Positions 9,306 through 18,033 of a stretch of 34,487 bases of DNA are shown one piece after another. Location of the stretch: the NCBI RefSeq assembly GCF_000820305.1, contig NZ_CDBH01000035.1:56515-91001 (forward strand). The letters run 5' to 3'. A model generated the notes under the pieces. That model made no database searches. It was given only the letters and a program-made list of their open reading frames with translations, and was not told the DNA's origin. How positions within the stretch are numbered: position 1 is the first letter of the stretch; each line of letters begins with the position of its first letter. A program made the translations under genes and the position numbers. The stretch is from Aeromonas dhakensis. GTDB taxonomy: Bacteria; Pseudomonadota; Gammaproteobacteria; Enterobacterales; Aeromonadaceae.

Positions 9306-10307
9306 ATGATTGACAGATCTCTTCCCCTGACCGACCTGCACCGCCATCTGGACGGCAACATCCGTCCTCAGACCATCCTCGAGCTGGGACGTCAGCACAA
9401 CATTCAACTGCCCTCCTTCGAGCTGGAGGCGCTGCGCCCCCATGTGCAGATCGTCGAGAATGAGCCGAGCCTGGTCGCCTTCCTCAAGAAGCTGGACTGG
9501 GGCGTGGCCGTGCTGGCCGATTACGACGCCTGCCGCCGGGTGGCCTACGAGAACGTGGAAGACTTGCTGCGCGCCGGCATCGACTATGCCGAGCTGCGTT
9601 TCAGCCCGGCCTACATGGCGATGGCTCACAAGCAGCACCCGCAGGGCGTGGTCGAAGCCATCATAGATGGCGTGGCGGCCGGTAGCCGCGACTTCGGCAT
9701 CAAGACCAACCTGATCGGCATCATGAGCCGCACCTTCGGCACCGAGCAGTGCAAGCAAGAGCTGGATGCCTGTCTGGCTCATCGCGACAAGCTGGTTGCC
9801 ATCGATCTGGCCGGTGACGAACTGGGCTTCCCGGGCGAGCTGTTCACCGAGCACTTCCGCCGGGTGCGCGATGCGGGCATGCGCGTCACCGTGCACGCCG
9901 GTGAAGCCGCCGGCCCCGAAAGCATATGGCAGGCCATTCGCGAGCTGGGGGCCGAGCGTATCGGCCACGGCGTCAAGGCGATTCAGGATCCAGCCCTGAT
10001 GGCCTACCTGGCCGAGCACCGCATCGGCATCGAATCCTGCCTCACCTCCAACATTCAGACCACCACGGTGGCGAGCCTGAGCGAGCACCCGATCCGCCAG
10101 TTCCTGGCCGCCGGCGTGCTGGCCTGTCTCAACACCGACGACCCGGCGGTAGAGGGGATCGACCTGCCCCACGAATATGAAGTAGCCGCTCCGGCCGCCG
10201 GCATGACGGTGAGCGAGATCCGCACCGCCCAGCAGAATGGCCTGACCCTGGCCTTCCTGAGCGAGAGCGAAAAGGCCGAGCTGAGCGCCCGCGCAGCCCA
10301 GCGCTGA
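9306..10307 (+). CDS. add: adenosine deaminase
   Basis: This enzyme deaminates adenosine and deoxyadenosine to inosine forms in purine salvage. It has 333 residues, the same as E. coli Add. Zinc ligands are visible: HRH in DLHRHLDGN (near residue 12), His of VHAGEA (near 197) and Asp of NTDDP (near 278). The catalytic Glu is in HAGEA and the ERIGHGVKA motif follows. The ATG at 9306 has AAGAAGG upstream. The frame is open from 9195, but that extension crosses the ntrC terminator and is rejected. It is an isolated transcription unit. Confidence 0.98.
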   Translation: MIDRSLPLTDLHRHLDGNIRPQTILELGRQHNIQLPSFELEALRPHVQIVENEPSLVAFLKKLDWGVAVLADYDACRRVAYENVEDLLRAGIDYAELRFSPAYMAMAHKQHPQGVVEAIIDGVAAGSRDFGIKTNLIGIMSRTFGTEQCKQELDACLAHRDKLVAIDLAGDELGFPGELFTEHFRRVRDAGMRVTVHAGEAAGPESIWQAIRELGAERIGHGVKAIQDPALMAYLAEHRIGIESCLTSNIQTTTVASLSEHPIRQFLAAGVLACLNTDDPAVEGIDLPHEYEVAAPAAGMTVSEIRTAQQNGLTLAFLSESEKAELSARAAQR

Positions 10308-10324
10308 GTACAGCCAAGCCCAAT

Positions 10325-10352
10325 AAAAAAACCGCCGAGAGGCGGTTTTTTT
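10325..10352. terminator. bidirectional terminator between add and hemN
   Basis: The stem accgcc / ggcggt (10331-10336 and 10341-10346) has the loop gaga, with seven As before and seven Ts after. It should therefore work for both converging genes. Confidence 0.93.
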
Positions 10353-10375
10353 ATTTTCCAACAGCATAGACCGGC

Positions 10376-11749
10376 TTAGATCACCCGGGAGAACTGCTGC
10401 TGGCGCGCCTTGCTCCGCAGGTAGACATCGAAACACATGCAGATATTGCGGATCAGCAGCTGACCGGTGGAGACCACTTCCAGCCCCTCTTCGGTCATGC
10501 GCACCAGACCGTCATCGATGAAGGTCTGCAGCAGCTTGAGATCCTCGGCGAAGTACTCCTTGAACACCAGACCATAGGCCTGCTCGACGGCGGCAAAGTT
10601 CAGGGAAAAATCGCAGATGAGGCGCTTGATCACCTCGCGGCGGATCAGGTCGTCCCGGTTGAGGGAGCACCCCTTCCACTGGGCGTGCCCCAGCTTTTCT
10701 ACCTGGCCATAGTAGGCTTTGAGCTCTTTCTGGTTCTGGGAATAGGCATCGCCGATCATGCTGATGGAGGAGACCCCCAGCCCCAGCAGGTCACAATCCC
10801 CCTGGGTGGTATAGCCCTGGAAGTTGCGGTGCAGCTTGCCCTCACGCTGGGCCACCGCCAGCTCGTCGTCCGGCTTGGCGAAGTGATCCATGCCGATGAA
10901 CTGGTAACCGCGGCCAGTCAGGAAGGCGATGGTGTCCTGCAGCATGGCCAGCTTCTCCTGCGGCGCCGGCATGTCCGCCTCCTTCAGCTTGTGCTGGGCG
11001 GCAAAACGGCTCGGCAGGTGGGCATAGTTGAAGATGGAGAGGCGCGCCGGGTCGGTCTTGAGCACCTCTTCCAGGGTGTGGTGGAAGCTCTCACGGTTCT
11101 GATGTGGCAGGCCGTAGATGAGATCCAGGTTGGTGGAACGAAAACCCAGTTCGCGGGCTCGCTCCAACATGGCGCGGATGAAGTCGTTGTCCTGCTCGCG
11201 GTTGACCGCGACCTGGACCTCCTTGTTGAAATCTTGCACGCCAAGGCTGATGCGGTTGAAGCCGATTTCTCGCAGCACATCCAGCATGGAGAGCTCGATC
11301 TCGCGCGGATCCACCTCGATGCTGATCTCTCCCTCTTCGGCGAAATGGAAGTGCTCCCGCAACATGGCCATCAGTCGGCGGGTCTGGGGTTCATCCAGAT
11401 AGGTGGGCGTGCCGCCGCCCCAGTGCAGCTGGGTCACCAGCCGCTGCTTGAACAGCGGGGCCTGCGCCCTGATCTCCTGTTCGAGGAAATCGAGGTACTG
11501 GTCAGCCTTGTGACGGTGACGGGTGATCACCTTGTTGCAGCCGCAGTAGTAGCAGAGCTTGTGACAGAAGGGGATGTGCACGTAAAGCGACAGGTTGCGC
11601 GCCGGATACTGGCTCGCGGCCTGGACGAAGTCCGGATAACCGAAGCCCTCGTTGAACTCCAGCGCAGTGGGATAGGAGGTATAACGCGGGCCGCTGTAAT
11701 TATATTTTTCGATCAGGGCCTGATCCCACACAATCTGTTCTGCTTGCAC
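10376..11749 (-). CDS. hemN: oxygen-independent coproporphyrinogen III oxidase (radical SAM)
   Basis: HemN converts coproporphyrinogen III to protoporphyrinogen IX without oxygen. The 457 residues are the usual length. The radical-SAM cluster motif CHKLCYYCGC near residue 62 carries the three iron-sulfur cysteines. The N-terminal YNYSGPRYTSYPTAL block and the HemN C-terminal domain are present. The start is GTG at 11749 after AAGAGGAAGC. It is third in a minus-strand operon yihI - DUF2489 - hemN, 26 bases after the DUF2489 stop. The aerobic counterpart hemF is also in this window, at 17019-17927. Confidence 0.98.
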   Translation of the reverse strand: MQAEQIVWDQALIEKYNYSGPRYTSYPTALEFNEGFGYPDFVQAASQYPARNLSLYVHIPFCHKLCYYCGCNKVITRHRHKADQYLDFLEQEIRAQAPLFKQRLVTQLHWGGGTPTYLDEPQTRRLMAMLREHFHFAEEGEISIEVDPREIELSMLDVLREIGFNRISLGVQDFNKEVQVAVNREQDNDFIRAMLERARELGFRSTNLDLIYGLPHQNRESFHHTLEEVLKTDPARLSIFNYAHLPSRFAAQHKLKEADMPAPQEKLAMLQDTIAFLTGRGYQFIGMDHFAKPDDELAVAQREGKLHRNFQGYTTQGDCDLLGLGVSSISMIGDAYSQNQKELKAYYGQVEKLGHAQWKGCSLNRDDLIRREVIKRLICDFSLNFAAVEQAYGLVFKEYFAEDLKLLQTFIDDGLVRMTEEGLEVVSTGQLLIRNICMCFDVYLRSKARQQQFSRVI

Positions 11750-11775
11750 GCTTGCTTCCTCTTGTTGTTATTGGC

Positions 11776-12228
11776 TCACCGGCTTAACTGAAAATCCTTC
11801 AGTCGGGCCACATCCTTGAGGATCTGCGCCTCCAGCTCGGCCTCATAGCCACTGCGTTCGAGATCCATCTTCATGATTTCATTGCGCTTGAGGGCCTGCC
11901 TCGCCTCATGGGTCGGCATCTCTTTCACCTTCTCGTAGAGACCGTACAGACCCGGAAATTCACCGGCAAAGGCACGACCGCCCTTGATCTGCAGTGCATC
12001 GAGCAGGTTGGTCAGCCGGATGGCACCTTCGGAGTAGTCGCACTGGCCGTCTCGTACCGCGTGGGCGATGACCCTGACGCTCTCGAGAATACGCTCATTG
12101 CGAGCTGCGATGGCCTGCTGCTGGCTGTCGTGCTGGCGCTTGAGACGGGCCAGCAGGGAACCGGCATAGAAGGCCAGCCCCAACAAAATCAGGCCGCCCA
12201 ACAGGGCGGCCAGCATCCATCCACTCAT
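11776..12228 (-). CDS. DUF2489 domain-containing membrane-anchored protein
   Basis: The protein has about 150 residues. A single N-terminal transmembrane segment (LAALLGGLILLGLAFYAGSL) is followed by a charged helical region of DUF2489 type (ILESVRVIAHAVRDGQCDYSEGAIRL). Function is unknown. Its ATG (12228) overlaps the yihI stop in a TGATG arrangement, so translation is probably coupled; a GTG one codon earlier (12231) is an alternative start. Its fixed position between yihI and hemN in Aeromonas/Vibrio relatives is from memory. Confidence 0.88.
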   Translation of the reverse strand: MSGWMLAALLGGLILLGLAFYAGSLLARLKRQHDSQQQAIAARNERILESVRVIAHAVRDGQCDYSEGAIRLTNLLDALQIKGGRAFAGEFPGLYGLYEKVKEMPTHEARQALKRNEIMKMDLERSGYEAELEAQILKDVARLKDFQLSR

Positions 12229-12806
12229 CACTTTTTCTTCGGCTCAGGCTTGGGCTCCGGCTGATAGTCAACCTGAGTGAAACGATCCCACAGCTCCTCT
12301 TCGGAGGCTGGCTGGCTTGGCTCATCAAAGTCGGCATCATCAAAGTCCATGTCGTCTTCGTCGTCATCGTTGTCGATGATGCCAAGCTCGTCCATCAGCT
12401 CCTGATAGCGATCGACCCGCTGATCGACCCAGGCCTGCTCGGTCGCTTCCAGGGTTTCACCGGCATCCAGACGATCCAGCAGGTCATTGAGGCGATCATC
12501 ATTCTCGATGGAGGCCAGCTCCTGCTCGGGGGTCATCACCAGCTTCTTCTCTTTGGCGGGTTTAGGCGCCACCGGCTTGCCACCCTTCTCTTCCACGATC
12601 AGGGCAACCGGCTTGCGGGAACCGATACGCGGGTCCTTGGCCTGCTTGGTACCGCCTTTCTTGCCGCTCTGCTCGACTTGCTGGCGGGATCCGGCCTTCA
12701 AGCCCTTGCGCTTGGCGGCGCGCTTGCGCTCACGGCCTTCCTGGGCACTGGCCTCTGATTCTTTGCGCTTACCGGCGGGCTTGCGATTGGGTTGTTTAGC
12801 CGACAT
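12228..12806 (-). CDS. yihI: Der GTPase-activating protein YihI
   Basis: YihI stimulates GTP hydrolysis by the ribosome-assembly GTPase Der. The 192 residues start with a very basic, low-complexity tail (MSAKQPNRKPAGKRKESEA). The conserved core follows (PEQELASIENDDRLNDLLDR and the acidic helix ending ELMDELGIIDN). An Asp-rich stretch and a Lys/Pro-rich tail close the protein. The ATG at 12806 with GGAG upstream is chosen; the frame is open 63 codons further upstream, but that part looks non-coding. A hairpin (cccggcc / ggccggg, 12847-12867) lies in the leader. Confidence 0.92.
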   Translation of the reverse strand: MSAKQPNRKPAGKRKESEASAQEGRERKRAAKRKGLKAGSRQQVEQSGKKGGTKQAKDPRIGSRKPVALIVEEKGGKPVAPKPAKEKKLVMTPEQELASIENDDRLNDLLDRLDAGETLEATEQAWVDQRVDRYQELMDELGIIDNDDDEDDMDFDDADFDEPSQPASEEELWDRFTQVDYQPEPKPEPKKK

Positions 12807-13024
12807 GAATGACTGACTCCGACAAATAACTGGATTGAAACCCGTTCCCGGCCTGATGTGGGCCGGGGAGGATGCTGATACCGGGAGTGATGGACGAGAA
12901 ACAAAAAAGTGGGATCCCGCACCCATCCGGCCATGAATGACCGCCAAATACCGCAGGATCGGCATCCTCTGGGCATGTTGCTGGTATTTTGACACAGAAT
13001 GACCGGGCGGGTTAATGACCCAAA

Positions 13025-13050
13025 AGAAAAAAGGCAGCCGAAGCTGCCTT
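13025..13050 (-). terminator. terminator of the CsrC-like RNA
   Basis: The stem aaggcagc (13031-13038) / gctgcctt (13043-13050) reads on the minus strand with a UUCG tetraloop and is followed by TTTTTTCTTTT. Confidence 0.93.
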
Positions 13051-13385
13051 GATATGTTTATGCGAGTCCCATCCCTGGCTGCAAATCACCCTGTCCGTGG
13101 TGATACGTCTGCGCATCATATCTTTGTGTGTGGTCGTCCTGACCTTAATTGGTCGATCCTGAATGTGCGTGTGCTTGCCTGACCCATGCCGACGACATCC
13201 GGTCATCTTCTGGGGTGGTTGCGTCCCGCAGCCCCGCTCTTCCTGAACGGTCACCATCCTGGTTTTTCAATCCTTTGCCTGCCACTTGCATGGCTCCGTG
13301 GCGTCCTGCCGCCTCGACATCCTGTCTTTCACGTCATCCCTGTCGTGAACTGCCCTGCGGGCCACTCCATGCATCCACTGTATCA
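13025..13385 (-). ncRNA. csrC: CsrB/CsrC-family CsrA-sequestering RNA (csrC-like)
   Basis: On the minus strand, 16 GGA triplets occur between 13376 and 13067, about three times the chance expectation. Six of them are in CAGGA[A/U/C] contexts (at 13139, 13159, 13243, 13259, 13306 and 13322). This is the signature of CsrB/CsrC/RsmY-type RNAs that titrate CsrA. The 3' end is a clean terminator (aaggcagc / gctgcctt with a UUCG loop, then U-rich). It lies between yihI and the engB side, exactly where E. coli has csrC between yihA and yihI. A UvrY/GacA-like box lies upstream. The 3' end is well defined, but the 5' end (about 13385) is a guess. The 81-codon frame across it is not considered a gene. 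Confidence 0.85.
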
Positions 13386-13518
13386 ACTTAATAAAGTGGC
13401 TCAATCCACCAGGAACGTTTTCAAACGGAAATAATCCATCTATTGTCATTTAACATATTGAAATTAATGAATTACTAAGCATTATTCCCGAATTTTTTAA
13501 GCCCTGGCCAGGCTCATG

Positions 13519-13536
13519 AATGGGAGATCTCTTACA
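13519..13536. promoter_or_regulatory. UvrY/GacA-type binding site upstream of the CsrC-like RNA
   Basis: AATGGGAGATCTCTTACA matches 15 of 18 positions of the E. coli UvrY consensus TGTGAGAGATCTCTTACA (recalled). It is about 140 bp upstream of the proposed RNA 5' end, similar to the upstream placement at E. coli csrB and csrC. BarA/UvrY control is inferred. Confidence 0.72.
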
Positions 13537-13572
13537 ACAATGCGAGAAAAAATTGGCCAAATGGTGTTAAAG

Positions 13573-13606
13573 GCCAAAAAGAAACGAGGAGCCACTGGCT
13601 CCTCGT
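13573..13606 (-). terminator. terminator of the cytochrome c4 gene
   Basis: The arms acgaggagcc / ggctcctcgt (13584-13593 and 13597-13606) are followed on the minus strand by TTTCTTTTTGG, 32 bases past the stop. Confidence 0.9.
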
Positions 13607-13637
13607 CAATATCAACGGGCTGGATAAACGACCGCAA

Positions 13638-14255
13638 TCAGTGCAGACCCGCCACATATTTGGACAGCACTTCGATATCCTGATCGGTCAGCTTCTTGGC
13701 CACGTCCCGCATCATGCCGTTCGGATCATTGTCACGAGCGGCAGCCCTGAAGGCGGTGAGCTGGGCCTTGATGTAGGCAGGGTGCTGGCCGGAGAGGCTT
13801 GGATACTTGGCCTGCTCGACCCCGGAACCACGAGGACCATGACAGGCGGTACAGGCAGCCAGACCGCGGCTCATGTCGCCCCCCATGTAGAGCGCCTTGC
13901 CTGCCGCCACAGCATCATCGGGCACGGCGATCGGCGTCACCTTCTGGCTGGAGAAGTAGGCAGCCAGGTCCTCCATGTCCTGCTCGGACAGGGGAAGCGC
14001 CATCGGCCCCATGATGGGAGCAACCCGACCAGTTTGGCCGGAAGCTGCAGCCTTCAGTTCAACTAACTGCTTTTTGATATATGATGCGTGCTGACCAGCA
14101 ATCTTGGGATACATGTCGACAAGGCTGTTTCCGTCCGGTCCGTGACAGGCCGCGCAAACGGCAGCCTTGGTTTGTCCCGCAGCGGCATCGCCCTTGGCTT
14201 GTGCCATCCCCGTTACGCCAACCATCAGAGCAAGAGTAATGACTAGGTTCTTCAT
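13638..14255 (-). CDS. dihaem cytochrome c4-type protein
   Basis: This is a periplasmic electron carrier of 205 residues. The signal peptide is MKNLVITLALMVGVTGMAQA, cleaved before KGD. Two CXXCH haem c sites follow, CAACH and CTACH, each starting a cytochrome c domain of about 90 residues with a distal Met region (GPMALPLSEQDM; NGMMRDV). Two domains in tandem is the cytochrome c4 layout. The ATG at 14255 is chosen because it gives a proper signal peptide; the longer frame from 14294 would bury it. It is divergent from engB and sits between engB and the CsrC-like RNA, where E. coli has no gene. Confidence 0.95.
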   Translation of the reverse strand: MKNLVITLALMVGVTGMAQAKGDAAAGQTKAAVCAACHGPDGNSLVDMYPKIAGQHASYIKKQLVELKAAASGQTGRVAPIMGPMALPLSEQDMEDLAAYFSSQKVTPIAVPDDAVAAGKALYMGGDMSRGLAACTACHGPRGSGVEQAKYPSLSGQHPAYIKAQLTAFRAAARDNDPNGMMRDVAKKLTDQDIEVLSKYVAGLH

Positions 14256-14397
14256 GGCGTTCCAACTTCTCGTTATTAGGCTTCCAGATCCCATGCCGCT
14301 GAAGGCATGTTAAAATAAACGCGTTTAAGCGACGCCATTTTACACGATTTCACAAAAAAGTAACTCTATAACCCTCTATCTCTATGGGGAATTTACG

Positions 14398-15048
14398 TTG
14401 GATACACAAACTCTGAATTTCAATAAGGTGCATTTTGTGACCAGCGCACCCGACATCCGTCACCTGCCAAATGATGGGGGTGTCGAGATTGCGTTTGCCG
14501 GCCGTTCCAACGCCGGTAAGTCATCTGCATTGAATACCTTGACCAAGCACAAGAACCTGGCGCGTACCAGTAAGACCCCGGGTCGCACCCAGTTGATCAA
14601 CCTGTTCGAGCTGGAGCCGGGCAAGCGTCTGGTCGACCTGCCGGGTTACGGTTATGCGCAAGTTCCGCTGGAAATGAAGCTTAAGTGGCAAAAGTCCCTG
14701 GCTGAATATCTGCAGCGTCGCGAGTCCTTGAAAGGGCTGGTGATCCTGATGGACATCCGTCACCCGCTCAAAGATACCGACATGAACATGCTGGAGTGGA
14801 GCGCCCACCGCGCACTGCCTGTCATGCTGCTGCTGACCAAGGCCGACAAGCTGAGCCCGGGCCCGCGCAACAATCAGGTCATCAAGGTACGCCAGGCCGT
14901 GGCGGCATTGGGCCCGCATATCCAGGTGGAAGCCTTCTCCTCGCTGAACAACATCGGGGTGGAAAAGCTGGCCCAGACGCTGACCGGCTGGTATCAGGCT
15001 GGCGCCGATGAGGTGATTGACGACGAACAAGAGTCGATCGAGGAATAG
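14398..15048 (+). CDS. engB: ribosome biogenesis GTPase EngB/YsxC
   Basis: This essential GTPase acts in large-subunit assembly and is known as YihA in E. coli. It has 216 residues. G1 GRSNAGKSS is near residue 37, switch TSKTPGRTQ near 60, G3 DLPGYG near 80, G4 TKAD near 147 and G5 FSSL near 179. The start is TTG at 14398, with GGGGA 8 bases upstream and no in-frame ATG nearby; a rare start could hold expression low. The acidic C-terminal tail DDEQESIEE is typical of enterics and relatives. Confidence 0.97.
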   Translation: MDTQTLNFNKVHFVTSAPDIRHLPNDGGVEIAFAGRSNAGKSSALNTLTKHKNLARTSKTPGRTQLINLFELEPGKRLVDLPGYGYAQVPLEMKLKWQKSLAEYLQRRESLKGLVILMDIRHPLKDTDMNMLEWSAHRALPVMLLLTKADKLSPGPRNNQVIKVRQAVAALGPHIQVEAFSSLNNIGVEKLAQTLTGWYQAGADEVIDDEQESIEE

Positions 15049-15341
15049 CCCCCTCTTGTTGACGCAGCAAGTAACCATGCAATTGGCGGAGCGACTCCTC
15101 CGCTGATTGAAAGGCTTTCAGCCTGTGAGCCCCCTTCTCTGCCCTCCATCCACGCTTGGCTTACCTCCCTCCAAAAATCTGAATAACCATATTAATCAAT
15201 GGGATAAATGATTAATTTTATATAAAAATTAACTTTTCATCCCATTGGCAACGTTTTCAAATTCATGCAGAGAAAAAGCGGCGATATCGCTTAATAAGTA
15301 CCAAAATGAAATTTAATTACATTTTCTGTGGCGGAGGGATA
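15049..15341. other. non-coding stretch after engB with several inverted repeats
   Basis: No gene is recognised. The stretch holds a 6-bp GC stem (gcggag / ctccgc, 15086-15103) without a T-run, and a near-palindrome tgaaag-g-ctttca just after it. It also contains an AT-rich nested palindrome at 15197-15247, listed separately. Base composition falls sharply compared with the flanking genes. Confidence 0.7.
15197..15247. repeat. AT-rich nested palindrome
   Basis: The outer arms CAATGGGAT (15197-15205) and ATCCCATTG (15239-15247) enclose inner arms TTAATTTT (15212-15219) and AAAATTAA (15225-15232). The unpaired gaps on the two sides are equal, 6 bases each, and the loop is 5 bases. The symmetry is exact. 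It could be a cruciform, an operator or an RNA stem; there is no T-run after it on either strand. Confidence 0.75.
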
Positions 15342-15480
15342 AAAATGAGGCCGGTGCTGCAGATGCAGTACCGGCCTTAAACAATCAGTTCAAAAATTGG
15401 GAAGAAGCTAAATCTTGAGAACAAAGACGACTGGTTTTTCCTCAAGAAGCCCTTTCATTCTAACAAATATTCACCAACAT
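15342..15480 (-). ncRNA. candidate small RNA ending in a strong hairpin
   Basis: A 14-bp stem (15348-15361 with 15364-15377, one G.U/C.A pair) is followed on the minus strand by CATTTTTATCC, like an intrinsic terminator. It lies 130 bases beyond the Spot 42 terminator, and no minus-strand gene is there to need it. A short transcript starting near 15440-15480 is therefore possible. No promoter is convincing. The stem pairs slightly better as plus-strand RNA, where no T-run follows. This could equally be a lone hairpin. Confidence 0.35.
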
Positions 15481-15508
15481 TAAAGCATTTACTCTAAACA
15501 CAACCCAT

Positions 15509-15612
15509 AAAAAAACGCCCCGATGATGACTCACCGGGGCTGCTATTCAGCCACATTCAATTACGTGAAATAAAAGGTCTGAAAGATAGAACATCTTACC
15601 TCTGTACCCTAC
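15509..15612 (-). ncRNA. spf: Spot 42 small RNA
   Basis: Spot 42 is a roughly 109-nt Hfq-dependent base-pairing RNA that controls carbon-metabolism mRNAs and is normally repressed by cAMP-CRP. The minus strand from 15612 starts GTAGGGTACAGAGGTAAGAT. It continues with the conserved segments GTTCTATCTTTCAGACC and TTTCACGTAAT, almost identical to E. coli Spot 42 as remembered. A variable hairpin region and a terminator (ccccg / cgggg with a GTTTTTTTATG tail) complete it. The length here is about 104 nt. In E. coli spf lies between polA and engB; here engB is still the downstream neighbour, but the aroE-DUF1488 operon replaces polA. Confidence 0.95.
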
Positions 15613-15621
15613 GTTGCTAAC

Positions 15622-15627
15622 TGTATA
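15622..15627 (-). promoter_or_regulatory. -10 element of spf
   Basis: TATACA on the minus strand lies nine bases before the first base of Spot 42 and fits a -10 hexamer. No clear -35 was found at 16-18 bp. Confidence 0.5.
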
Positions 15628-15650
15628 GCAAAGCAGCAGAAAGTGAAAGT

Positions 15651-15693
15651 AATTTATGTAATTTAGTTTCACGAAAAATGAATTACATAAATT
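15651..15693. promoter_or_regulatory. 13-bp inverted repeat upstream of spf
   Basis: The arms aatttatgtaatt (15651-15663) and aattacataaatt (15681-15693) are perfect, with a 17-bp centre that contains GTTTCACGAAAAA. They span about -39 to -81 relative to the Spot 42 start, so a regulator could bind here. It does not have the spacing of a canonical CRP site (TGTGA-N6-TCACA). Confidence 0.55.
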
Positions 15694-15713
15694 TTCTTAT
15701 TTTTCATATAGAT

Positions 15714-15741
15714 AAAAAAATCCCCAGTACGAATACCGGGG
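15714..15741 (-). terminator. terminator of the aroE-DUF1488 operon
   Basis: CCCC-a-GTA / TAC-c-GGGG with a four-base loop is followed on the minus strand by seven Ts. It lies about 100 bases after the DUF1488 stop and just upstream of the spf promoter region, insulating it. Confidence 0.85.
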
Positions 15742-15837
15742 CGTTATAAAGGTGACTAGCTAGCACTTCCTCAACTATCTAGTTAGTCCACGTCTCTTGG
15801 TACAAGTTCCGCTGCTTTGAGAAAAAACTCGTAAAAA

Positions 15838-16098
15838 TCACAGATAGATTGCACCATCTTCGGCAAACTCTTGTTCTTCAATTAGTTTTTCAGCCATCTC
15901 TTCGATGTCAAAACGCACGCTTTCGAAGGCCCGCAGTATGTCCTCCTCCCTGGTTAGGGAGAGACCGGTCATTTTTTCCAGTCGCCGGCGGCTGATGTAG
16001 CAGTCGACCAGTGCACCCATCTGCTGGGCGGGAAAATGGATGCGCTGTTCATGCGGTTGCCAGTCCGCCAGCTCGGGAAACAGGATGCCTTGATTCAT
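15838..16098 (-). CDS. DUF1488 family protein (YrdB-like)
   Basis: This is a small cytoplasmic protein of 86 residues matching the YrdB/DUF1488 pattern: an N-terminal [13 protein letters not shown], a central [20 protein letters not shown] and an acidic C-terminus. Function is unknown. Its ATG overlaps the aroE stop in ATGA, so translation is coupled to aroE. E. coli yrdB also follows aroE, which supports the assignment. Confidence 0.92.
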   Translation of the reverse strand: MNQGILFPELADWQPHEQRIHFPAQQMGALVDCYISRRRLEKMTGLSLTREEDILRAFESVRFDIEEMAEKLIEEQEFAEDGAIYL

Positions 16099-16916
16099 AG
16101 GGTCCCCAGATTGCGTTGCAGTTCTCTCAATACCTGTTTAGTCCCTGGCCGGATTCCGCGCCACACGGTAAACGCTTCGGCAGCCTGCTCCACCAGCATA
16201 CCCAGCCCGTCCATGGTCTGGCGGGCACCATGTTGTCTGGCCCAGCCAATGAAAGGGGTATCCGTCGCACCATACATCATGTCGTAGATGGCGATGCCGG
16301 CATGGATCAGGGCAGGCTCCAGCGGCGGGAGCTCTCCCTGCAGACTGGCGGAGGTGGAGTTGATGATCAGATCGAAAGGACCAGCCAGCTGTGGGTAAGT
16401 CTGGGCACTGACGGATCCCAGATCAGCAAACTCGGCCGCCAGCTGCTCGGCCCGGGCGTAGGTCCGGTTGGCGATCACCACTTCGGCCGGCTGTACGGCC
16501 AGCAAGGGCGCCAGCGCACCGCGCGCCGCACCACCCGCTCCTAGCAACAGGATCCTGCTGCCGGCCAAATTCATCCCGTGGGACTTGAGGTCAGCCACCA
16601 GCCCGGCCCCATCGGTATTGTCCCCCAGCAATACGCCGTCATCGGTCAACTTGATGGTATTGACCGCCCCCGCCCGTTTGGCCCTGGGGCTCAGCCGGTC
16701 GACCAGGGAAAATGCCTGCTCCTTGAAGGGGACTGTAACGTTGCACCCTTTGCCGCCCTGGGCAAAGAAGGCACGCAATGCGGTGGCGAACTCCTCGACT
16801 GCCGGCTCGGCCAGACCATATTCCAGCTCTTGCTGGGTCTGCCGGGCAAAGAGGGTATGAATGAAGGGGGATTTGCTGTGGCGCACCGGGTGGCCAAAAA
16901 CCAGATAACGATCCAT
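16095..16916 (-). CDS. aroE: shikimate dehydrogenase
   Basis: AroE reduces 3-dehydroshikimate to shikimate with NADPH in aromatic amino acid synthesis. It has 273 residues. The substrate-binding N-terminus has [13 protein letters not shown] (residues 7-19), the catalytic Lys in [11 protein letters not shown] (near 66) and the Asp in GDNTDGAGL (near 103). The NADP-binding GAGGAARG motif is near 128. The ATG at 16916 has AAAGGA upstream; a TTG one codon earlier is less likely. It follows hemF after about 100 bases and is coupled to the DUF1488 gene. Confidence 0.97.
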   Translation of the reverse strand: MDRYLVFGHPVRHSKSPFIHTLFARQTQQELEYGLAEPAVEEFATALRAFFAQGGKGCNVTVPFKEQAFSLVDRLSPRAKRAGAVNTIKLTDDGVLLGDNTDGAGLVADLKSHGMNLAGSRILLLGAGGAARGALAPLLAVQPAEVVIANRTYARAEQLAAEFADLGSVSAQTYPQLAGPFDLIINSTSASLQGELPPLEPALIHAGIAIYDMMYGATDTPFIGWARQHGARQTMDGLGMLVEQAAEAFTVWRGIRPGTKQVLRELQRNLGTL

Positions 16917-16987
16917 CAAGGCGTTCCTTTAGAGGGCAATCTCCCGATTTAACGGTTTTTCCCCCGCAGGAACAAGTCGAATATCGG

Positions 16988-17015
16988 TAACAAGAAGGGG
17001 CCGCGATGGCCCCTT
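16988..17015 (-). terminator. probable terminator after hemF
   Basis: The stem aaggggcc / ggcccctt (16995-17002 and 17008-17015) is followed on the minus strand by CTTGTTACC. It starts 3 bases after the hemF stop. The U-tract is poor, so partial read-through to aroE is plausible. Confidence 0.6.
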
Positions 17016-17018
17016 GCT

Positions 17019-18020
<1,002 letters not shown>

Positions 18021-18033
18021 TCACCAACGCCGC

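Noticed and set aside
12807..12995. N-terminal extension of YihI to the start at 12995
   Set aside because: The extra 63 residues do not resemble YihI, and the ATG at 12806 has a ribosome binding site and a typical basic YihI start.
13012..13257. 81-codon open frame on the minus strand
   Set aside because: It runs through the GGA-rich RNA and its terminator, where the last residues come from the hairpin and T-run, and has no good ribosome binding site. The RNA explains the sequence better.
15645..15680. CRP site upstream of spf
   Set aside because: Half-sites such as TTTCACG and TGTAA occur, but the spacing does not fit TGTGA-N6-TCACA; reported only as an unexplained inverted repeat.
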